A DNA stretch of 64,000 nt, taken from contig NZ_SMSI01000001.1 of the NCBI RefSeq assembly GCF_004354915.1, positions 186,001-250,000 of the forward strand. The letters are read 5' to 3'. The notes beneath the pieces were generated by a model. It ran no database searches. It was not told the DNA's origin and saw nothing but the letters and a program-made list of their open reading frames with translations. A program made the position numbers and the translations under genes. This DNA comes from Pseudohoeflea suaedae. GTDB lineage: Bacteria > Pseudomonadota > Alphaproteobacteria > Rhizobiales > Rhizobiaceae. This document shows positions 18,349 through 28,376 of this stretch, piece by piece (position 1 is the first letter of the stretch; the number at the start of each line of letters is the position of its first letter).

Positions 18349-18786
18349 ATGGCCTACTGGCTGTTCAAATCCGAACCTTTCAAATGGTCCTGGGACATGC
18401 AGAAGGCCAGAGGCGAAAAAGGCGAGCAGTGGGACGGTGTGCGCAATTACCAGGCGCGCAACAACATGCGGGCCATGAAACTCGGCGACAAGGGCTTCTT
18501 CTACCACTCCAACGAGGGGCTGGAGGTCGTCGGCATCGTCGAGGTCTGCAAGCTCGCCCATCCCGACAGCACCACCGATGACGAGCGCTGGGAGTGCGTC
18601 GACATCAAGGCGGTGACCGACATGCCGAAGCCAGTCACGCTCAAGGACGTCAAGGCCAACCCGAAGCTCGAAAACATGTCGCTCGTTACCTCCATGCGGC
18701 TCTCGGTGCAGCCGGTGACCGAGGACGAGTATCTCGAAGTCTGCCGCATGGGTGGCCTCGACAACCCGCCGCGCTCCGGCGCGTGA
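18349..18786 (+). CDS. EVE domain-containing protein
   Basis: Protein of 145 residues consisting of one EVE domain, a PUA/YTH-like fold that binds modified bases in nucleic acids. Signature segments are MAYWLFKSEP at the start, WDGVRNYQARNNMRAMKLGD, FFYHSNEG, and the C-terminal SLVTSMRLSVQPV. GGAG lies seven bases upstream of the ATG. It follows gpsA by 44 bases and precedes a methyltransferase gene. Confidence 0.93.
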   Translation: MAYWLFKSEPFKWSWDMQKARGEKGEQWDGVRNYQARNNMRAMKLGDKGFFYHSNEGLEVVGIVEVCKLAHPDSTTDDERWECVDIKAVTDMPKPVTLKDVKANPKLENMSLVTSMRLSVQPVTEDEYLEVCRMGGLDNPPRSGA

Positions 18787-18808
18787 CACCGGTCCGGGTC
18801 TGTCGGAG

Positions 18809-19465
18809 ATGAAGACCGCGCCGGCCGATTTCATCCGCATGAACACGTCGATCTCGGCGCCACCGCATGTGCCGGAGATTTACCTTCATCTCGCCGACGA
18901 AGCCCATGACCTCTGGCACAGGACCGAGGAGGAACTGGGCGAGATAGGACTGCCGCCGCCCTTCTGGGCCTTTGCCTGGGCGGGTGGTCAGGGGCTCGCG
19001 CGCCATATTCTCGCTCACCCGGATCTTGTGAGCGGCAAGTCGGTCCTGGACTTCGCATGCGGTTCCGGCCTCGTCGCCATCGCCGCGGCGAAGGCCGGCG
19101 CGAAACACGTCGAGGCGGTCGACATCGATCCCTGGGCGATCGCGGCGACCGGGCTGAATGCCGCCGTCAACGAGGTCGGCGGCACGATCTCGGTCTCCGG
19201 CCGCAACGTCGTCGGCACCGAAGGTTCCTGGGATGTCGTGCTTGCCGGCGACGTCTTCTACGATGCGGAGATGACCGGCATGATCGCGCCCTGGTTCGAA
19301 AGCCTGGCCCGCAATGGCACCCGCGTTCTCGTCGGTGATCCCGGCCGCGCCTACCGCCCGAAGACCGGCTTTATCGAGCGGGCGGTCTATTCGGTCCCCG
19401 TGACCCGGGTGCTGGAGGACAGCGAGGTCAAGCGCACCGCCGTGCTCGAATGTGTTCCCGACTGA
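18809..19465 (+). CDS. Class I SAM-dependent methyltransferase, ETFB-lysine-methyltransferase-like
   Basis: Cytoplasmic methyltransferase of about 218 residues. The N-terminus MKTAPADFIRMNTSIS and PEIYLHLADEAHDLW is typical of the nicotinamide N-methylase / ETFKMT-like group. The SAM loop is VLDFACGSGLVAIAAAKAGA, followed by AVDIDPWA and VLAGDVFYD as the post-I and motif II regions. Bacterial relatives methylate lysines of electron-transfer flavoprotein or ribosomal proteins; the target here is unproven. An upstream start overlapping the EVE gene is also open. Confidence 0.82.
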   Translation: MKTAPADFIRMNTSISAPPHVPEIYLHLADEAHDLWHRTEEELGEIGLPPPFWAFAWAGGQGLARHILAHPDLVSGKSVLDFACGSGLVAIAAAKAGAKHVEAVDIDPWAIAATGLNAAVNEVGGTISVSGRNVVGTEGSWDVVLAGDVFYDAEMTGMIAPWFESLARNGTRVLVGDPGRAYRPKTGFIERAVYSVPVTRVLEDSEVKRTAVLECVPD

Positions 19466-19471
19466 GCGTCT

Positions 19472-20032
19472 TCAACCCCGGCTGACCCGAAACACCGTAC
19501 CCTTGCGCAGATACGGCAGCAGCCGGATCATGTCGCGGCGCTCGAGCGCGATACAGCCTTCCGTCGGCTGATATCCGGGCCGCGCCACATGCAGGAAGAT
19601 GGCGCTGCCCCTGCCGCGACGCCGCGAGCGGATGTTCCAGTCCAGCACCAGCACGAAATCATAGAGCCGGTCCGACCGCAGAAGCGTCTCGTGGCTTGCG
19701 GGGAAAGGCAACCGGACCGGCCGGTTATAGGCGGCGTGGGCGGGGGCGTCGCACCAGCCATCCGCCTTGCCGACACGGCGCAGCGGGACGGCGGAGGGCG
19801 CATGGGTGAGGCTGCCGCCTCTCCGGAACCCCGCGACGACCTCCAGATCGCCGAGCGGCGTGGCGCCATCGCCTTCCCGTTTGAAGGCGCTGATCGCACC
19901 GCGCCCGAGTGCGGCATCGATGGTCATGGTGCCGAATCGCAGATGCGCCCGCCGCGGATCAAGCGGCGAAGGCCGAACCGAGATCACGGGCCGTATCGTT
20001 GATTTCACGGGCAATTCTGACGCGCCATTCAC
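19472..20032 (-). CDS. L,D-transpeptidase (YkuD) family protein
   Basis: Protein of up to 186 residues with the YkuD catalytic pattern: His148 in FLHVARPGYQPTEGC and Cys160 in EGCIAL. Such enzymes form 3-3 cross-links or attach proteins to peptidoglycan. No signal peptide is obvious, as in several small rhizobial members; the GTG start at 20032 is uncertain and GTG 20008 is an alternative. Convergent with the methyltransferase gene and divergent from the response regulator across 116 bases. Confidence 0.85.
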   Translation of the reverse strand: MNGASELPVKSTIRPVISVRPSPLDPRRAHLRFGTMTIDAALGRGAISAFKREGDGATPLGDLEVVAGFRRGGSLTHAPSAVPLRRVGKADGWCDAPAHAAYNRPVRLPFPASHETLLRSDRLYDFVLVLDWNIRSRRRGRGSAIFLHVARPGYQPTEGCIALERRDMIRLLPYLRKGTVFRVSRG

Positions 20033-20148
20033 GGGCTTGTGCCTTGCATGTTATCCACCGTCCGTATTTAGCACTTTGCGCCTGCCCCGAAACTGCCTAA
20101 TCATGGGGCTATCCGGCGCATCCCGCGAATTTCTGTCTGGAGGACTGC

Positions 20149-20832
20149 ATGACAGCGCGCACCATCCTGATTGTTGATGATGACGACGATCTTCGGGAAA
20201 CGCTCGTCGAGCAATTGTCGCTCTATGAAGAGTTCTCCATCCTCGAGGAATCGAGTGCCGCCAAGGGCATCCAGACCGCGCGGAACAACCAGATCGACAT
20301 CCTGATCATGGATGTGGGCCTTCCCGACATGGACGGTCGCGAGACGGTGAAGCTGTTGCGCAAGGGCGGCTTCAAGGCGCCGATCATCATGCTGACCGGC
20401 CATGACACCGATTCCGATACCATTCTCGGCCTCGAGGCCGGCGCCAACGACTACGTCACCAAGCCGTTTCGCTTTGCCGTGCTGCTTGCGCGCATCCGCG
20501 CGCAGTTGCGCCAGCATGAGCAGAGCGAGGATGCCACCTTCACCGTCGGCCCCTACACCTTCAAGCCGAGCCAGAAACTGCTTCTCGACGAGAAGGGTGG
20601 CAAGATACGCCTGACCGAGAAGGAAACGGCCATCATCCGCTATCTCTATCGCGCCGACCAGAAGGTCGTGACCCGCGATACGCTCCTGGAGGAGGTCTGG
20701 GGCTACAATTCGGGCGTCACCACCCACACGCTTGAAACTCACGTCTACCGGCTGCGCCAGAAGATCGAATCCGATCCCGCCAACGCGGAAATTCTTGTCA
20801 CCGAAAGCGGGGGCTATAAAATAGTCCCGTAA
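20149..20832 (+). CDS. OmpR/PhoB family response regulator
   Basis: Two-component transcription factor of 227 residues. The receiver domain (1-120) has the acidic pocket D10-D12, phosphoacceptor Asp55 in LIMDVGLPD, Thr83 and Lys105 in VTKPF. The C-terminal winged-helix domain (about 130-225) has LTEKETAIIRYLYR and the recognition-helix region THTLETHVYRLRQK. No sensor kinase is adjacent. A cyclic-nucleotide-binding protein follows after 55 bases, probably in one operon. The regulon cannot be inferred here. Confidence 0.93.
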   Translation: MTARTILIVDDDDDLRETLVEQLSLYEEFSILEESSAAKGIQTARNNQIDILIMDVGLPDMDGRETVKLLRKGGFKAPIIMLTGHDTDSDTILGLEAGANDYVTKPFRFAVLLARIRAQLRQHEQSEDATFTVGPYTFKPSQKLLLDEKGGKIRLTEKETAIIRYLYRADQKVVTRDTLLEEVWGYNSGVTTHTLETHVYRLRQKIESDPANAEILVTESGGYKIVP

Positions 20833-20887
20833 ATAGATATATGCGGCGATCGTGAAATAATAAAAATACGACCACGGAGAAAATCGC

Positions 20888-21367
20888 TTGGCATTGCTGG
20901 ATGACATGGCCCTGCTCTCGCAGGTCGAGCTTTTGCGTTCAATTGGCGATGAAAAGCTGCGCCTGATCGCCTTCGGCGCAGAACGTCGGCGGTTCCAGTC
21001 CGGTCAGGTCCTCTTTCGCGAGGATGCGCCTGCCGATGCGGCCTTCGTGATTGCCGAAGGCACTGTCTCTCTCAGCCAGAAGACCCGTGACGGCACCGAC
21101 CGCGCGCTCGTGGATGTCGGTCCGGGTACGCTGCTCGGCGAACTGGCGCTGATCTCGCCGATCAGGCGCTCGATGACCGCAACCGCCGAAAGCGATGTCG
21201 AAGTCATGCGGATCAACCGTCCGCTGTTTCATCGCATGCTCGAGGAATATCCCGAGATTGCCGATATCGTGCGCGAACGCATTACCGAGAACCTCAATCA
21301 GCTGAGCCGGAATCTCAAGGAAATGGCGCCGCGCTTCGAAGACGACGGCGACGACGACGCCAAATAG
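20888..21367 (+). CDS. Stand-alone cyclic nucleotide-binding domain protein
   Basis: Protein of 159 residues made of one Crp-type cNMP-binding domain: RRRFQSGQVLFREDAPADAAFVIAEG and the phosphate-binding-cassette region LLGELALISPIRRSMTA, with Arg at the key position. A C-terminal helix and an acidic tail follow. There is no helix-turn-helix DNA-binding domain, unlike Crp/Fnr. The start is a TTG, supported by CGGAGA eight bases upstream; the next ATG is six codons in. It lies directly after the response regulator. Confidence 0.85.
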   Translation: MALLDDMALLSQVELLRSIGDEKLRLIAFGAERRRFQSGQVLFREDAPADAAFVIAEGTVSLSQKTRDGTDRALVDVGPGTLLGELALISPIRRSMTATAESDVEVMRINRPLFHRMLEEYPEIADIVRERITENLNQLSRNLKEMAPRFEDDGDDDAK

Positions 21368-21370
21368 GCC

Positions 21371-21757
21371 TCAGAGCTGCGCGGCGATGGCAGCCTTGTC
21401 GATAATCGACCGGACGTCGTAAATCCGCCCATCGCGATATTCGTAGAAGACATTCTCGTCGAACCGGACACGCCGGCCGTCGACGGCCAGGTCGAAGAGA
21501 CTGCCCACGGGCGTGCAGTCGAAGCACAGCCGGCTGGCCACATGGGGCGGCTCGCAGACGAGAAGCGCGATATTGAACGACAGGTCCGGGATCGCCCGGA
21601 AGTCGCCTTCCAGCATCGCGCGATACCCATTTAGCCCGACACGGACGCCATTGTGATGAGCATCCTCATGGACGAACAGGCCGAGATTGTCCCAGTCCTG
21701 CCGGTTCAGGCAATCGATATAGCCGCGATAGGCTGCGGCGAGCATCTGCCGGTCCAT
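21371..21757 (-). CDS. SnoaL-like / NTF2-fold ester cyclase family protein
   Basis: Small protein of 128 residues with an NTF2-like fold: RGYIDCLNRQDWDNLGLFV at the start, AMLEGDFRAIPDLSFNIALLV in the middle, and FYEYRDGRIYDVRSIIDK at the end. Polyketide cyclases and many proteins of unknown role share this shape, so no substrate is assigned. The ATG at 21757 has AGAAGGG upstream. It follows xthA on the minus strand after 11 bases. Confidence 0.8.
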   Translation of the reverse strand: MDRQMLAAAYRGYIDCLNRQDWDNLGLFVHEDAHHNGVRVGLNGYRAMLEGDFRAIPDLSFNIALLVCEPPHVASRLCFDCTPVGSLFDLAVDGRRVRFDENVFYEYRDGRIYDVRSIIDKAAIAAQL

Positions 21758-21768
21758 ATCCCTTCTCC

Positions 21769-22593
21769 CTATTGCGCGGTCCGCAACTGGAAGGCGGCCG
21801 TCACCGGAACATGGTCCGATGGCCGCTCCCAGCCGCGCGCAGCACCCAGCACCTCGATCGAGGCGAGCGCCGGCGCGAGATCGGCGGACGACCAGATATG
21901 GTCGAGACGGCGGCCGCGATTGGCTGCCTTCCAGTCTTTCGCGCGGTAGCTCCACCAGGTGTAGATCTTTTCCGATGGCGGAATGAACTCGCGCATCAGA
22001 TCGACCCAGGCGCCGGACGACTGGATGTCGAGAAGCGTCTCGGTCTCGATCGGCGTATGGCTGACGACCTTGAGAAGCTGCTTGTGCGACCAGACATCCG
22101 TCTCGAGCGGCGCGATATTGAGATCGCCGACAAGAATGGTCGACACACCGGCATGTCGCTCCGCCTCGGCGTGGAGCAGGCGCATCTCGTCGAGGAATTT
22201 CAGCTTGTGCGCGAATTTCGGATTGATCTCGGGATCCGGCTCGTCGCCCCCTGCCGGGACATAGAAATTGTGAACCCGGATCCTGCGGCCCTTTTCCGGC
22301 TCCACGATCGCCGAGACATGGCGGCTGTCACCCATGTTGCAGTAGTCGCGGCGGTCGATCATCGAAAGCGGCAGTTTCGAGAGGATTGCGACGCCGTGAT
22401 AGCCCTTCTGGCCGTGGATGGCGGCATGCTCGTAGCCGGCTTTCCGGAAGGCGGCCATCGGGAAGGAATCGTTTTCGCATTTGGTCTCCTGCAGGCAGAG
22501 CACATCCGGCCCTTTCGCCTTCAGGAAATCCTGCACCAGCGGCATGCGCAGGCGGACGGAATTGATGTTCCAGGTGGTCAGTGAAAACGACAT
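21769..22593 (-). CDS. xthA: Exodeoxyribonuclease III
   Basis: AP endonuclease and 3'-5' exonuclease of base-excision repair, 274 residues. Family motifs are LTTWNINSVRLR, CLQETKCEN with the metal-binding Glu, KGYHGVAILSK, HNFYVPAGGDE, VGDLNIAPLETDVW, and GRRLDHIW and PSDHVPV at the C-terminus. The ATG lies directly behind the U tract of a strong hairpin, leaving no ordinary leader or Shine-Dalgarno region. Confidence 0.95.
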   Translation of the reverse strand: MSFSLTTWNINSVRLRMPLVQDFLKAKGPDVLCLQETKCENDSFPMAAFRKAGYEHAAIHGQKGYHGVAILSKLPLSMIDRRDYCNMGDSRHVSAIVEPEKGRRIRVHNFYVPAGGDEPDPEINPKFAHKLKFLDEMRLLHAEAERHAGVSTILVGDLNIAPLETDVWSHKQLLKVVSHTPIETETLLDIQSSGAWVDLMREFIPPSEKIYTWWSYRAKDWKAANRGRRLDHIWSSADLAPALASIEVLGAARGWERPSDHVPVTAAFQLRTAQ

Positions 22594-22594
22594 G

Positions 22595-22623
22595 AAAAAG
22601 CCCCCGACGAGAGGGGGCCTTTT
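22595..22623 (-). terminator. Strong hairpin terminator between lolA and xthA
   Basis: On the minus strand the stem is GCCCCC / GGGGGC (bases 22618-22613 and 22605-22600) with a seven-base loop, followed by TTTTT. It lies 40 bases past the lolA stop. The same bases on the plus strand also form a stem with a T run. Its U tract ends two bases before the xthA start codon. Confidence 0.8.
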
Positions 22624-22663
22624 TGCTTGATAGGCGGTCCCGGTTCAAGCCCGCCCTTGAAAA

Positions 22664-23317
22664 CTAATTGCGCATCGTGCCGCCCGGCCGGGCCTCGTTG
22701 TAAGGGATCGTGAAAGCCGAGTTGTCGAAGTTCACGCCGGTCTGCACATTGTAGATCATCACGGACGTATCCTTGCCCTGGGCATCGCGGATCGTCCATT
22801 GCTTGAGCTCGTAGCTCTTCGGGTCGAACATCATCGAGATGGTGGAATTGCCGAAGACGCTCTTGTCACCCAGCACGATGGTGATCAGGTCCGGGTCTTC
22901 CTTCACATCCTTGACCATCTGCTGGCTGAGGTCGATCTGGTTGGACAGAAGCAGCTTCAACGGCGTCGAGGAGAGCGGATACATCTCCCAGGTCTTGAGC
23001 TTTTCGTTTCTCACCGCCACCGACTTGCCGTCCGAGATCACGTAGATCGACGCGGGCGCCTCGTAGTTGAAGCGCAGCTTGCCGGGGCGGCTGAGGAAGA
23101 ATTTTCCGCCGGTCTGCTCGCCCTTCGGCCCGAACTGAACGAACTCGCCGGCCATCGACTTGACCGAGGAAAAGTGGTTGGCGATCCGCTGGGCGGCAGC
23201 GGAGTTCTGCGCGTCGGCCGGAACCGACGAGAACGGAACAAGCATGAGCGACGCAGCGGCGCCGAGCATGAAGCCGCGGCGGTTTGCCGAAGTCAGGCGT
23301 GAAAAAGTCGGTTTCAT
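22664..23317 (-). CDS. lolA: Outer-membrane lipoprotein carrier protein LolA-like
   Basis: Periplasmic chaperone family that shuttles lipoproteins to the outer membrane, 217 residues. The N-terminus has an export signal of about 36 residues with a twin-arginine-like ANRRGFMLGAAASLML and cleavage near PADAQ. The mature part has SMAGEFVQFGPKGEQTGGKF and RPGKLRFNYEAP, the usual LolA strands. AAGGAG lies upstream of the ATG. It sits 105 bases after ftsK, a conserved order in rhizobia. LolB is not seen. Confidence 0.9.
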   Translation of the reverse strand: MKPTFSRLTSANRRGFMLGAAASLMLVPFSSVPADAQNSAAAQRIANHFSSVKSMAGEFVQFGPKGEQTGGKFFLSRPGKLRFNYEAPASIYVISDGKSVAVRNEKLKTWEMYPLSSTPLKLLLSNQIDLSQQMVKDVKEDPDLITIVLGDKSVFGNSTISMMFDPKSYELKQWTIRDAQGKDTSVMIYNVQTGVNFDNSAFTIPYNEARPGGTMRN

Positions 23318-23422
23318 CTCGGCATTCTCCTTTTCACCCCTCCCTGCCGGGCAAGTGAGGCGTAAGTTTGGCCCGGCGGGCAGCTGTCCGTCGGGCTCTG
23401 TGCGTGCCGGCGCAAGGGCGCG

Positions 23423-26077
23423 CTAGCGCGGATCGATGTCGGATTCGGTCGGAACCAGGATCTCGCGTTTGCCGGCATGGTTGGCGGGGCCGATGACACC
23501 CTCCTCTTCCATCCGCTCGATCAGCGAAGCCGCACGGTTGTAACCGATGCCGAGTCTTCGCTGGATATAGGACGTCGATGCCTTTCCGTCACGTAGCACG
23601 ACCGCGACAGCCTGATCATAGGGGTCGTCGGAGTCTTCGAAACTGGTCGCACCGTCGCCGCCGCCGCCCGGGCCGCCTTCCTCGTCGTCATCCTCGGTGA
23701 TGGCGTCGAGATATTCCGGCACGCCCTGGGTCTTGAGGTAGTTGACGACGTCCTCGACCTCCTTGTCGGACACGAAGGGGCCGTGAACACGCTGGATACG
23801 GCCGCCGCCCGGCATGTAGAGCATGTCGCCCATGCCGAGAAGCTGCTCCGCGCCCTGCTCGCCGAGGATCGTGCGGCTGTCGATCTTCGATGTCACCTGG
23901 AAGGAGATGCGGGTCGGGAAGTTGGCCTTGATGGTACCGGTGATGACGTCGACCGAGGGACGCTGGGTCGCCATGATGACGTGGATGCCGGCGGCGCGCG
24001 CCATCTGTGCGAGACGCTGGACCGCGCCCTCGATATCCTTGCCTGCCACCATCATCAGGTCGGCCATCTCGTCGATGATGACGACGATGTAGGGCATCGG
24101 CTCGAGATCGAATTCCTCGGTCTCGTAGATCGCCTCGCCGGTTTCGCGGTCGAAGCCGGTCTGCACCGTGCGGGTGATCTGCTCGCCCTTGGCGAGCGCC
24201 TGCTCGACGCGGTTGTTGAACCCGTCGATGTTGCGCACGCCGATCTTCGACATCTTCTTGTAGCGCTCTTCCATCTCGCGGACGGTCCATTTGAGCGCCA
24301 CGACCGCCTTCTTCGGGTCGGTCACGACCGGCGAAAGCAGGTGCGGAATGCCGTCATACACGGAGAGTTCGAGCATTTTCGGGTCGATCATGATCAGCCG
24401 GCACTTCGACGGATCGAGGCGATAGAGGATCGACAGGATCATGGTGTTGATGGCGACCGACTTACCCGAACCGGTGGTGCCGGCCACGAGCAGGTGGGGC
24501 ATTTTGGCGAGATCGGCGATCACCGCCTCGCCACCGATCGTCTTGCCGAGCGTCAGTGCGAGCTTGGCCTTGGACGCCTCGAAATCGCGGCTGGCGACCA
24601 GTTCGCGCAGATAAACGGTTTCGCGCTTCTCGTTCGGCAGTTCGATACCGATGGCGTTGCGCCCCGGCACCACGGCCACACGCGCGGCGATGGCGCTCAT
24701 TGAGCGGGCGATGTCGTCGGCAAGGCCGATAACGCGGGAGGACTTGATACCGGGGGCCGGCTCGAGCTCGTAGAGGGTGACGACCGGGCCTGGACGGACA
24801 TGGATGATCTCGCCCTTGACGCCGAAATCCTCGAGCACGCCTTCGAGCATGCGCGCATTCTGTTCGAGCGCTTCGGGCGACAAGGTATGATCGCGGGCCA
24901 CGCTCTTGGCTTCGTTCAGGAGATGCATGGACGGCAGCGTGAAGTCGCTGTCCTCGATGAAGGATGTCTGCGCCTCGCGCTGGACGCGCGAACCCGGTCG
25001 CACACGCTCGGCCTGGGCCACCACCCGTGGAGCTGCCGGGGCGACCGGCGCATGGGTCTGCGGCTGGACGGCAGCCGGCGGCTGATGGATGCGGGTCTGG
25101 CGGGCGGGTGCGGGTTCCGGATCGAAATCGGCCGACAGCACACCTTCGGGCAGCGGACCGTCATCCTCCATGTCGAAAGGCGGCTCGTCGTCTTCGGGTA
25201 CGATCCCGGTATCGAAGCCGGGCTCGCGGCGCTCGACCGGAGCGCGGCGGCTGACGGCGACCGGTTCCGCCCAGCGATCGGCATTGTCGACCGGCGAGAT
25301 GAAGCCGTCTTCGTTGAGATCGAGCGGATCTTCCGGACGGGAGTGACGGCGGGCAAGGAGGCCGAGACCGGTCATGCGGCGCAGACGGGCGCGGGTGGTG
25401 TACCAGGCATGTGTCAAGGCACCGAGCGCCAGGAAGCCGCCATCTTCCTCGTATTCGTCTTCCTCGTCCGTATCTTCAGCCGTTGCGGGCGCCGGATAGT
25501 GACGGCCGATCAGCCCCGAACCAAACAGGAAGCACCAGCCCGCCGGGACCACCAGCAGCAAGCCGAGGATCACGGCGAAAAGGCCGGAAGGAAAGCCGCC
25601 GGTAAATGCGGCCGGCAACTTCAGTGCCATGTCTCCGAGCACCCCGCCAAGCCCGTTGGGCAGCGGCCAGGCTTCACTGACAGGCATCAGACCGAAGAAG
25701 GCGGAGGACAGCCAGGCTGCCCCGAACCATGCAGCCGCTCGCTTGGGCATCTGGTCCACGGGACGGTTGCGCACCAGGCCGATACCCCAGAACAGCGCCG
25801 GCACCAGGCCGAGAATGCCGCCGAGGCCGAAGAACTGCATGATGAGGTCGGAGAAGCTCGCACCGGCATGGCCGAGCACGTTGCTCGGGACCGCGCCGTT
25901 GGCATTCGAGAAACTCGGATCGTTGACGTTCCAGGTCGACAGGGCCACCGCCGCCAGCGCCAGCGCGATGAAGATCGCCAGTCCGCCGAGATAACGCAGC
26001 TGCCGCCGGACCAGCGCGGTCAGATAGTCGTCGCGTCTGCGGGAATCGGAAGCGTAAGCTGAGGAACCTGGCTGCAT
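23423..26077 (-). CDS. ftsK: DNA translocase FtsK
   Basis: Septal DNA pump that clears the chromosome terminus at division and activates XerCD at dif. About 884 residues: a membrane domain with four hydrophobic helices in the first 190 residues, a linker rich in Pro, Asp and Arg, the RecA-like motor with Walker A GTTGSGKS and Walker [12 protein letters not shown], and the C-terminal gamma winged helix ([32 protein letters not shown]). The ATG of MQPGSS is chosen; a GTG 20 codons upstream (26137) is an alternative with AAGGCGGA ahead of it. Confidence 0.95.
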   Translation of the reverse strand: MQPGSSAYASDSRRRDDYLTALVRRQLRYLGGLAIFIALALAAVALSTWNVNDPSFSNANGAVPSNVLGHAGASFSDLIMQFFGLGGILGLVPALFWGIGLVRNRPVDQMPKRAAAWFGAAWLSSAFFGLMPVSEAWPLPNGLGGVLGDMALKLPAAFTGGFPSGLFAVILGLLLVVPAGWCFLFGSGLIGRHYPAPATAEDTDEEDEYEEDGGFLALGALTHAWYTTRARLRRMTGLGLLARRHSRPEDPLDLNEDGFISPVDNADRWAEPVAVSRRAPVERREPGFDTGIVPEDDEPPFDMEDDGPLPEGVLSADFDPEPAPARQTRIHQPPAAVQPQTHAPVAPAAPRVVAQAERVRPGSRVQREAQTSFIEDSDFTLPSMHLLNEAKSVARDHTLSPEALEQNARMLEGVLEDFGVKGEIIHVRPGPVVTLYELEPAPGIKSSRVIGLADDIARSMSAIAARVAVVPGRNAIGIELPNEKRETVYLRELVASRDFEASKAKLALTLGKTIGGEAVIADLAKMPHLLVAGTTGSGKSVAINTMILSILYRLDPSKCRLIMIDPKMLELSVYDGIPHLLSPVVTDPKKAVVALKWTVREMEERYKKMSKIGVRNIDGFNNRVEQALAKGEQITRTVQTGFDRETGEAIYETEEFDLEPMPYIVVIIDEMADLMMVAGKDIEGAVQRLAQMARAAGIHVIMATQRPSVDVITGTIKANFPTRISFQVTSKIDSRTILGEQGAEQLLGMGDMLYMPGGGRIQRVHGPFVSDKEVEDVVNYLKTQGVPEYLDAITEDDDEEGGPGGGGDGATSFEDSDDPYDQAVAVVLRDGKASTSYIQRRLGIGYNRAASLIERMEEEGVIGPANHAGKREILVPTESDIDPR

Positions 26078-26236
26078 GATCGGGCGCCCTTTCGGCCGAA
26101 CTCGTACTGTCTCGTCTTTTGGGGCGGAGCCGCGCACGGATTCCGCCTTTCTGGCGTGAGACTAACGCGCCCCCGGTTAATTAGGCATTAACCATGGGCC
26201 CGCGCGCGGGCAGGTTCTCGCCCATGCCGCAAACAA

Positions 26237-26266
26237 TAAAAAAGCGGCCCGGTTGCCCGGGCCGCC
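26237..26266 (-). terminator. Terminator after amtB (first operon)
   Basis: Minus-strand stem GCGGCCCGG / CCGGGCCGC with a three-base loop, followed by TTTTTT. It lies about 25 bases past the amtB stop and separates the glnK-amtB operon from ftsK, whose start lies further along on the same strand. Confidence 0.88.
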
Positions 26267-26290
26267 TGTCGGTTGAGAAGGCCTTCACTC

Positions 26291-27634
26291 TCAGGAGTGA
26301 TAGGCGCTTTCCCCGTGGGAGGCGAGGTCGAGGCCCTCCCGCTCGTCTTCTTCCGCGGCCCGGATGCCGACGATGATCTTCGTGATGTAGAGGATCACGA
26401 AAGAGCCGATGCCCGACCAGACGATGGTGAGAAGCACGGCCTTGATCTGGATCCAGACCTGCGAGGCCATGACGAAATCCTCGCCGCCGGTGCCGCCGAG
26501 CGACGGAGCGAGCAGGATGCCGGTTCCGACGGCGCCGACGATCCCGCCCACGCCATGGACGCCGAAGACGTCGAGACTGTCGTCATAGCCGAACCTGGAC
26601 TTCACCGTGGAGACGAAGAAGTAGCAGATCGGCGAAACGGCAAGACCCAGGAACAACGCCCCGATCGGGCCGGAGGTGCCGCAGGCCGGCGTCACGGCCA
26701 CCAGGCCCGCGACCATGCCGGAGGCGGCACCCAGACCCGAGGCCTTGCCGCGGATCATCCCTTCGACGATCGACCAGGAGACGACGGCGGCGGCGGTGGC
26801 GATGAAGGTGTTCATCATCGCCAGCGTCGCATTGGCCGTCGCTTCCAGGTTGGAGCCGGCATTGAAGCCGAACCAGCCGACCCAGAGCATGGCGGCGCCG
26901 ACCATGGTCAGCGTCATCGAGTGCGGTGCCATGTTGTCACGGCCGTAACCGATTCGCTTGCCCAGAAGGATGGCCCATACGAGGCCGGCGATACCGGCAT
27001 TGATGTGCACCACCGTGCCGCCGGCAAAGTCGATCGCGCCCCAGTTGAAGATCAGGCCGGCACCGTCCCACACCATGTGCGCGATCGGGAAATAGACGAA
27101 GGTGACCCAAAGAACGGTGAAGAGGACGACACCGGTGAACTTGGCCCGCTCCGCAAAGGCGCCGACGATGAGCGCGGGCGTGATCGCCGCGAACGTCATC
27201 TGGAAGCAGATGAAGACATATTCCGGCAGGACGACGCCGTCGGTGAAGGTCGCGACCGTCGAATCCATGTTCACCCCGGAAAGGAACACTTTTCCGATCC
27301 CGCCCCAATAGGGTGACGTCGAGCCGCCGAAGGCGAAGGAATAGCCCCACAGAACCCAGATGATCATCACCACCGAGGCAACCAGCGTGCATTGCATGAG
27401 AACCGACAGCATGTTCTTGGCGCGCACCAGGCCGCCGTAAAACAGCGCGAGGCCCGGGATGATCATGAACAGCACGAGCAGTGTGGAAACCATCATCCAG
27501 GCGGTGTCGCCCTTGTCGACCACGGAAGCGGCTGCCTCCGCGGCATCCTGCGCGAAGGCGGCAATCGGGGTGAGTGCGGCGACGGCGAGAGCTGCAGCCC
27601 CCGCCCAGGGCCGCGAATGGAATTTATCGGACAT
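26291..27634 (-). CDS. amtB: Ammonium transporter AmtB, twin-histidine type
   Basis: Inner-membrane ammonium channel of about 447 residues with a signal-like N-terminus and 11 membrane helices. The pore twin-His pair is present: FPIAHMVWDGAG and VFGVHGVGGIVG. Further hallmarks are ALFYGGLVRAKN, FAGGTVVHINAG and WVGWFGFNAGS. The start is ATG 27634 with AAGGGG upstream; a GTG seven codons earlier overlaps the glnK stop. Co-transcribed with glnK, whose product blocks the channel when nitrogen is plentiful. Confidence 0.95.
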   Translation of the reverse strand: MSDKFHSRPWAGAAALAVAALTPIAAFAQDAAEAAASVVDKGDTAWMMVSTLLVLFMIIPGLALFYGGLVRAKNMLSVLMQCTLVASVVMIIWVLWGYSFAFGGSTSPYWGGIGKVFLSGVNMDSTVATFTDGVVLPEYVFICFQMTFAAITPALIVGAFAERAKFTGVVLFTVLWVTFVYFPIAHMVWDGAGLIFNWGAIDFAGGTVVHINAGIAGLVWAILLGKRIGYGRDNMAPHSMTLTMVGAAMLWVGWFGFNAGSNLEATANATLAMMNTFIATAAAVVSWSIVEGMIRGKASGLGAASGMVAGLVAVTPACGTSGPIGALFLGLAVSPICYFFVSTVKSRFGYDDSLDVFGVHGVGGIVGAVGTGILLAPSLGGTGGEDFVMASQVWIQIKAVLLTIVWSGIGSFVILYITKIIVGIRAAEEDEREGLDLASHGESAYHS

Positions 27635-27651
27635 GTGTGTATTCCCCTTGG

Positions 27652-28280
<629 letters not shown>

Positions 28281-28318
28281 ACAAAGAAAAGGGCCCGGCC
28301 GCCGCGACCAGGCCCTTT
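28281..28318 (-). terminator. Terminator after the second ammonium transporter gene
   Basis: Minus-strand stem AAAGGGCC / GGCCCTTT (28318-28311 with 28295-28288), followed by TTTTCTTTG. A second hairpin without a T tail (AGGCGGCCC / GGGCCGCCT) lies at 28334-28355, nearer the stop codon. Together they isolate this operon from the downstream glnK promoter. Confidence 0.8.
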
Positions 28319-28376
28319 CCCTGCCCTGGGAGCGGGCCGCCTCGAAAGGCGGCCCGTATGTTTGGCGGTCCGGCGA

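Noticed and set aside
24800-26062. Long plus-strand open frame (420 codons) antisense to ftsK
   Set aside because: Its product is an Arg/Gly/His-rich composition typical of antisense frames in GC-rich genes, with no motif. ftsK on the other strand is certain.
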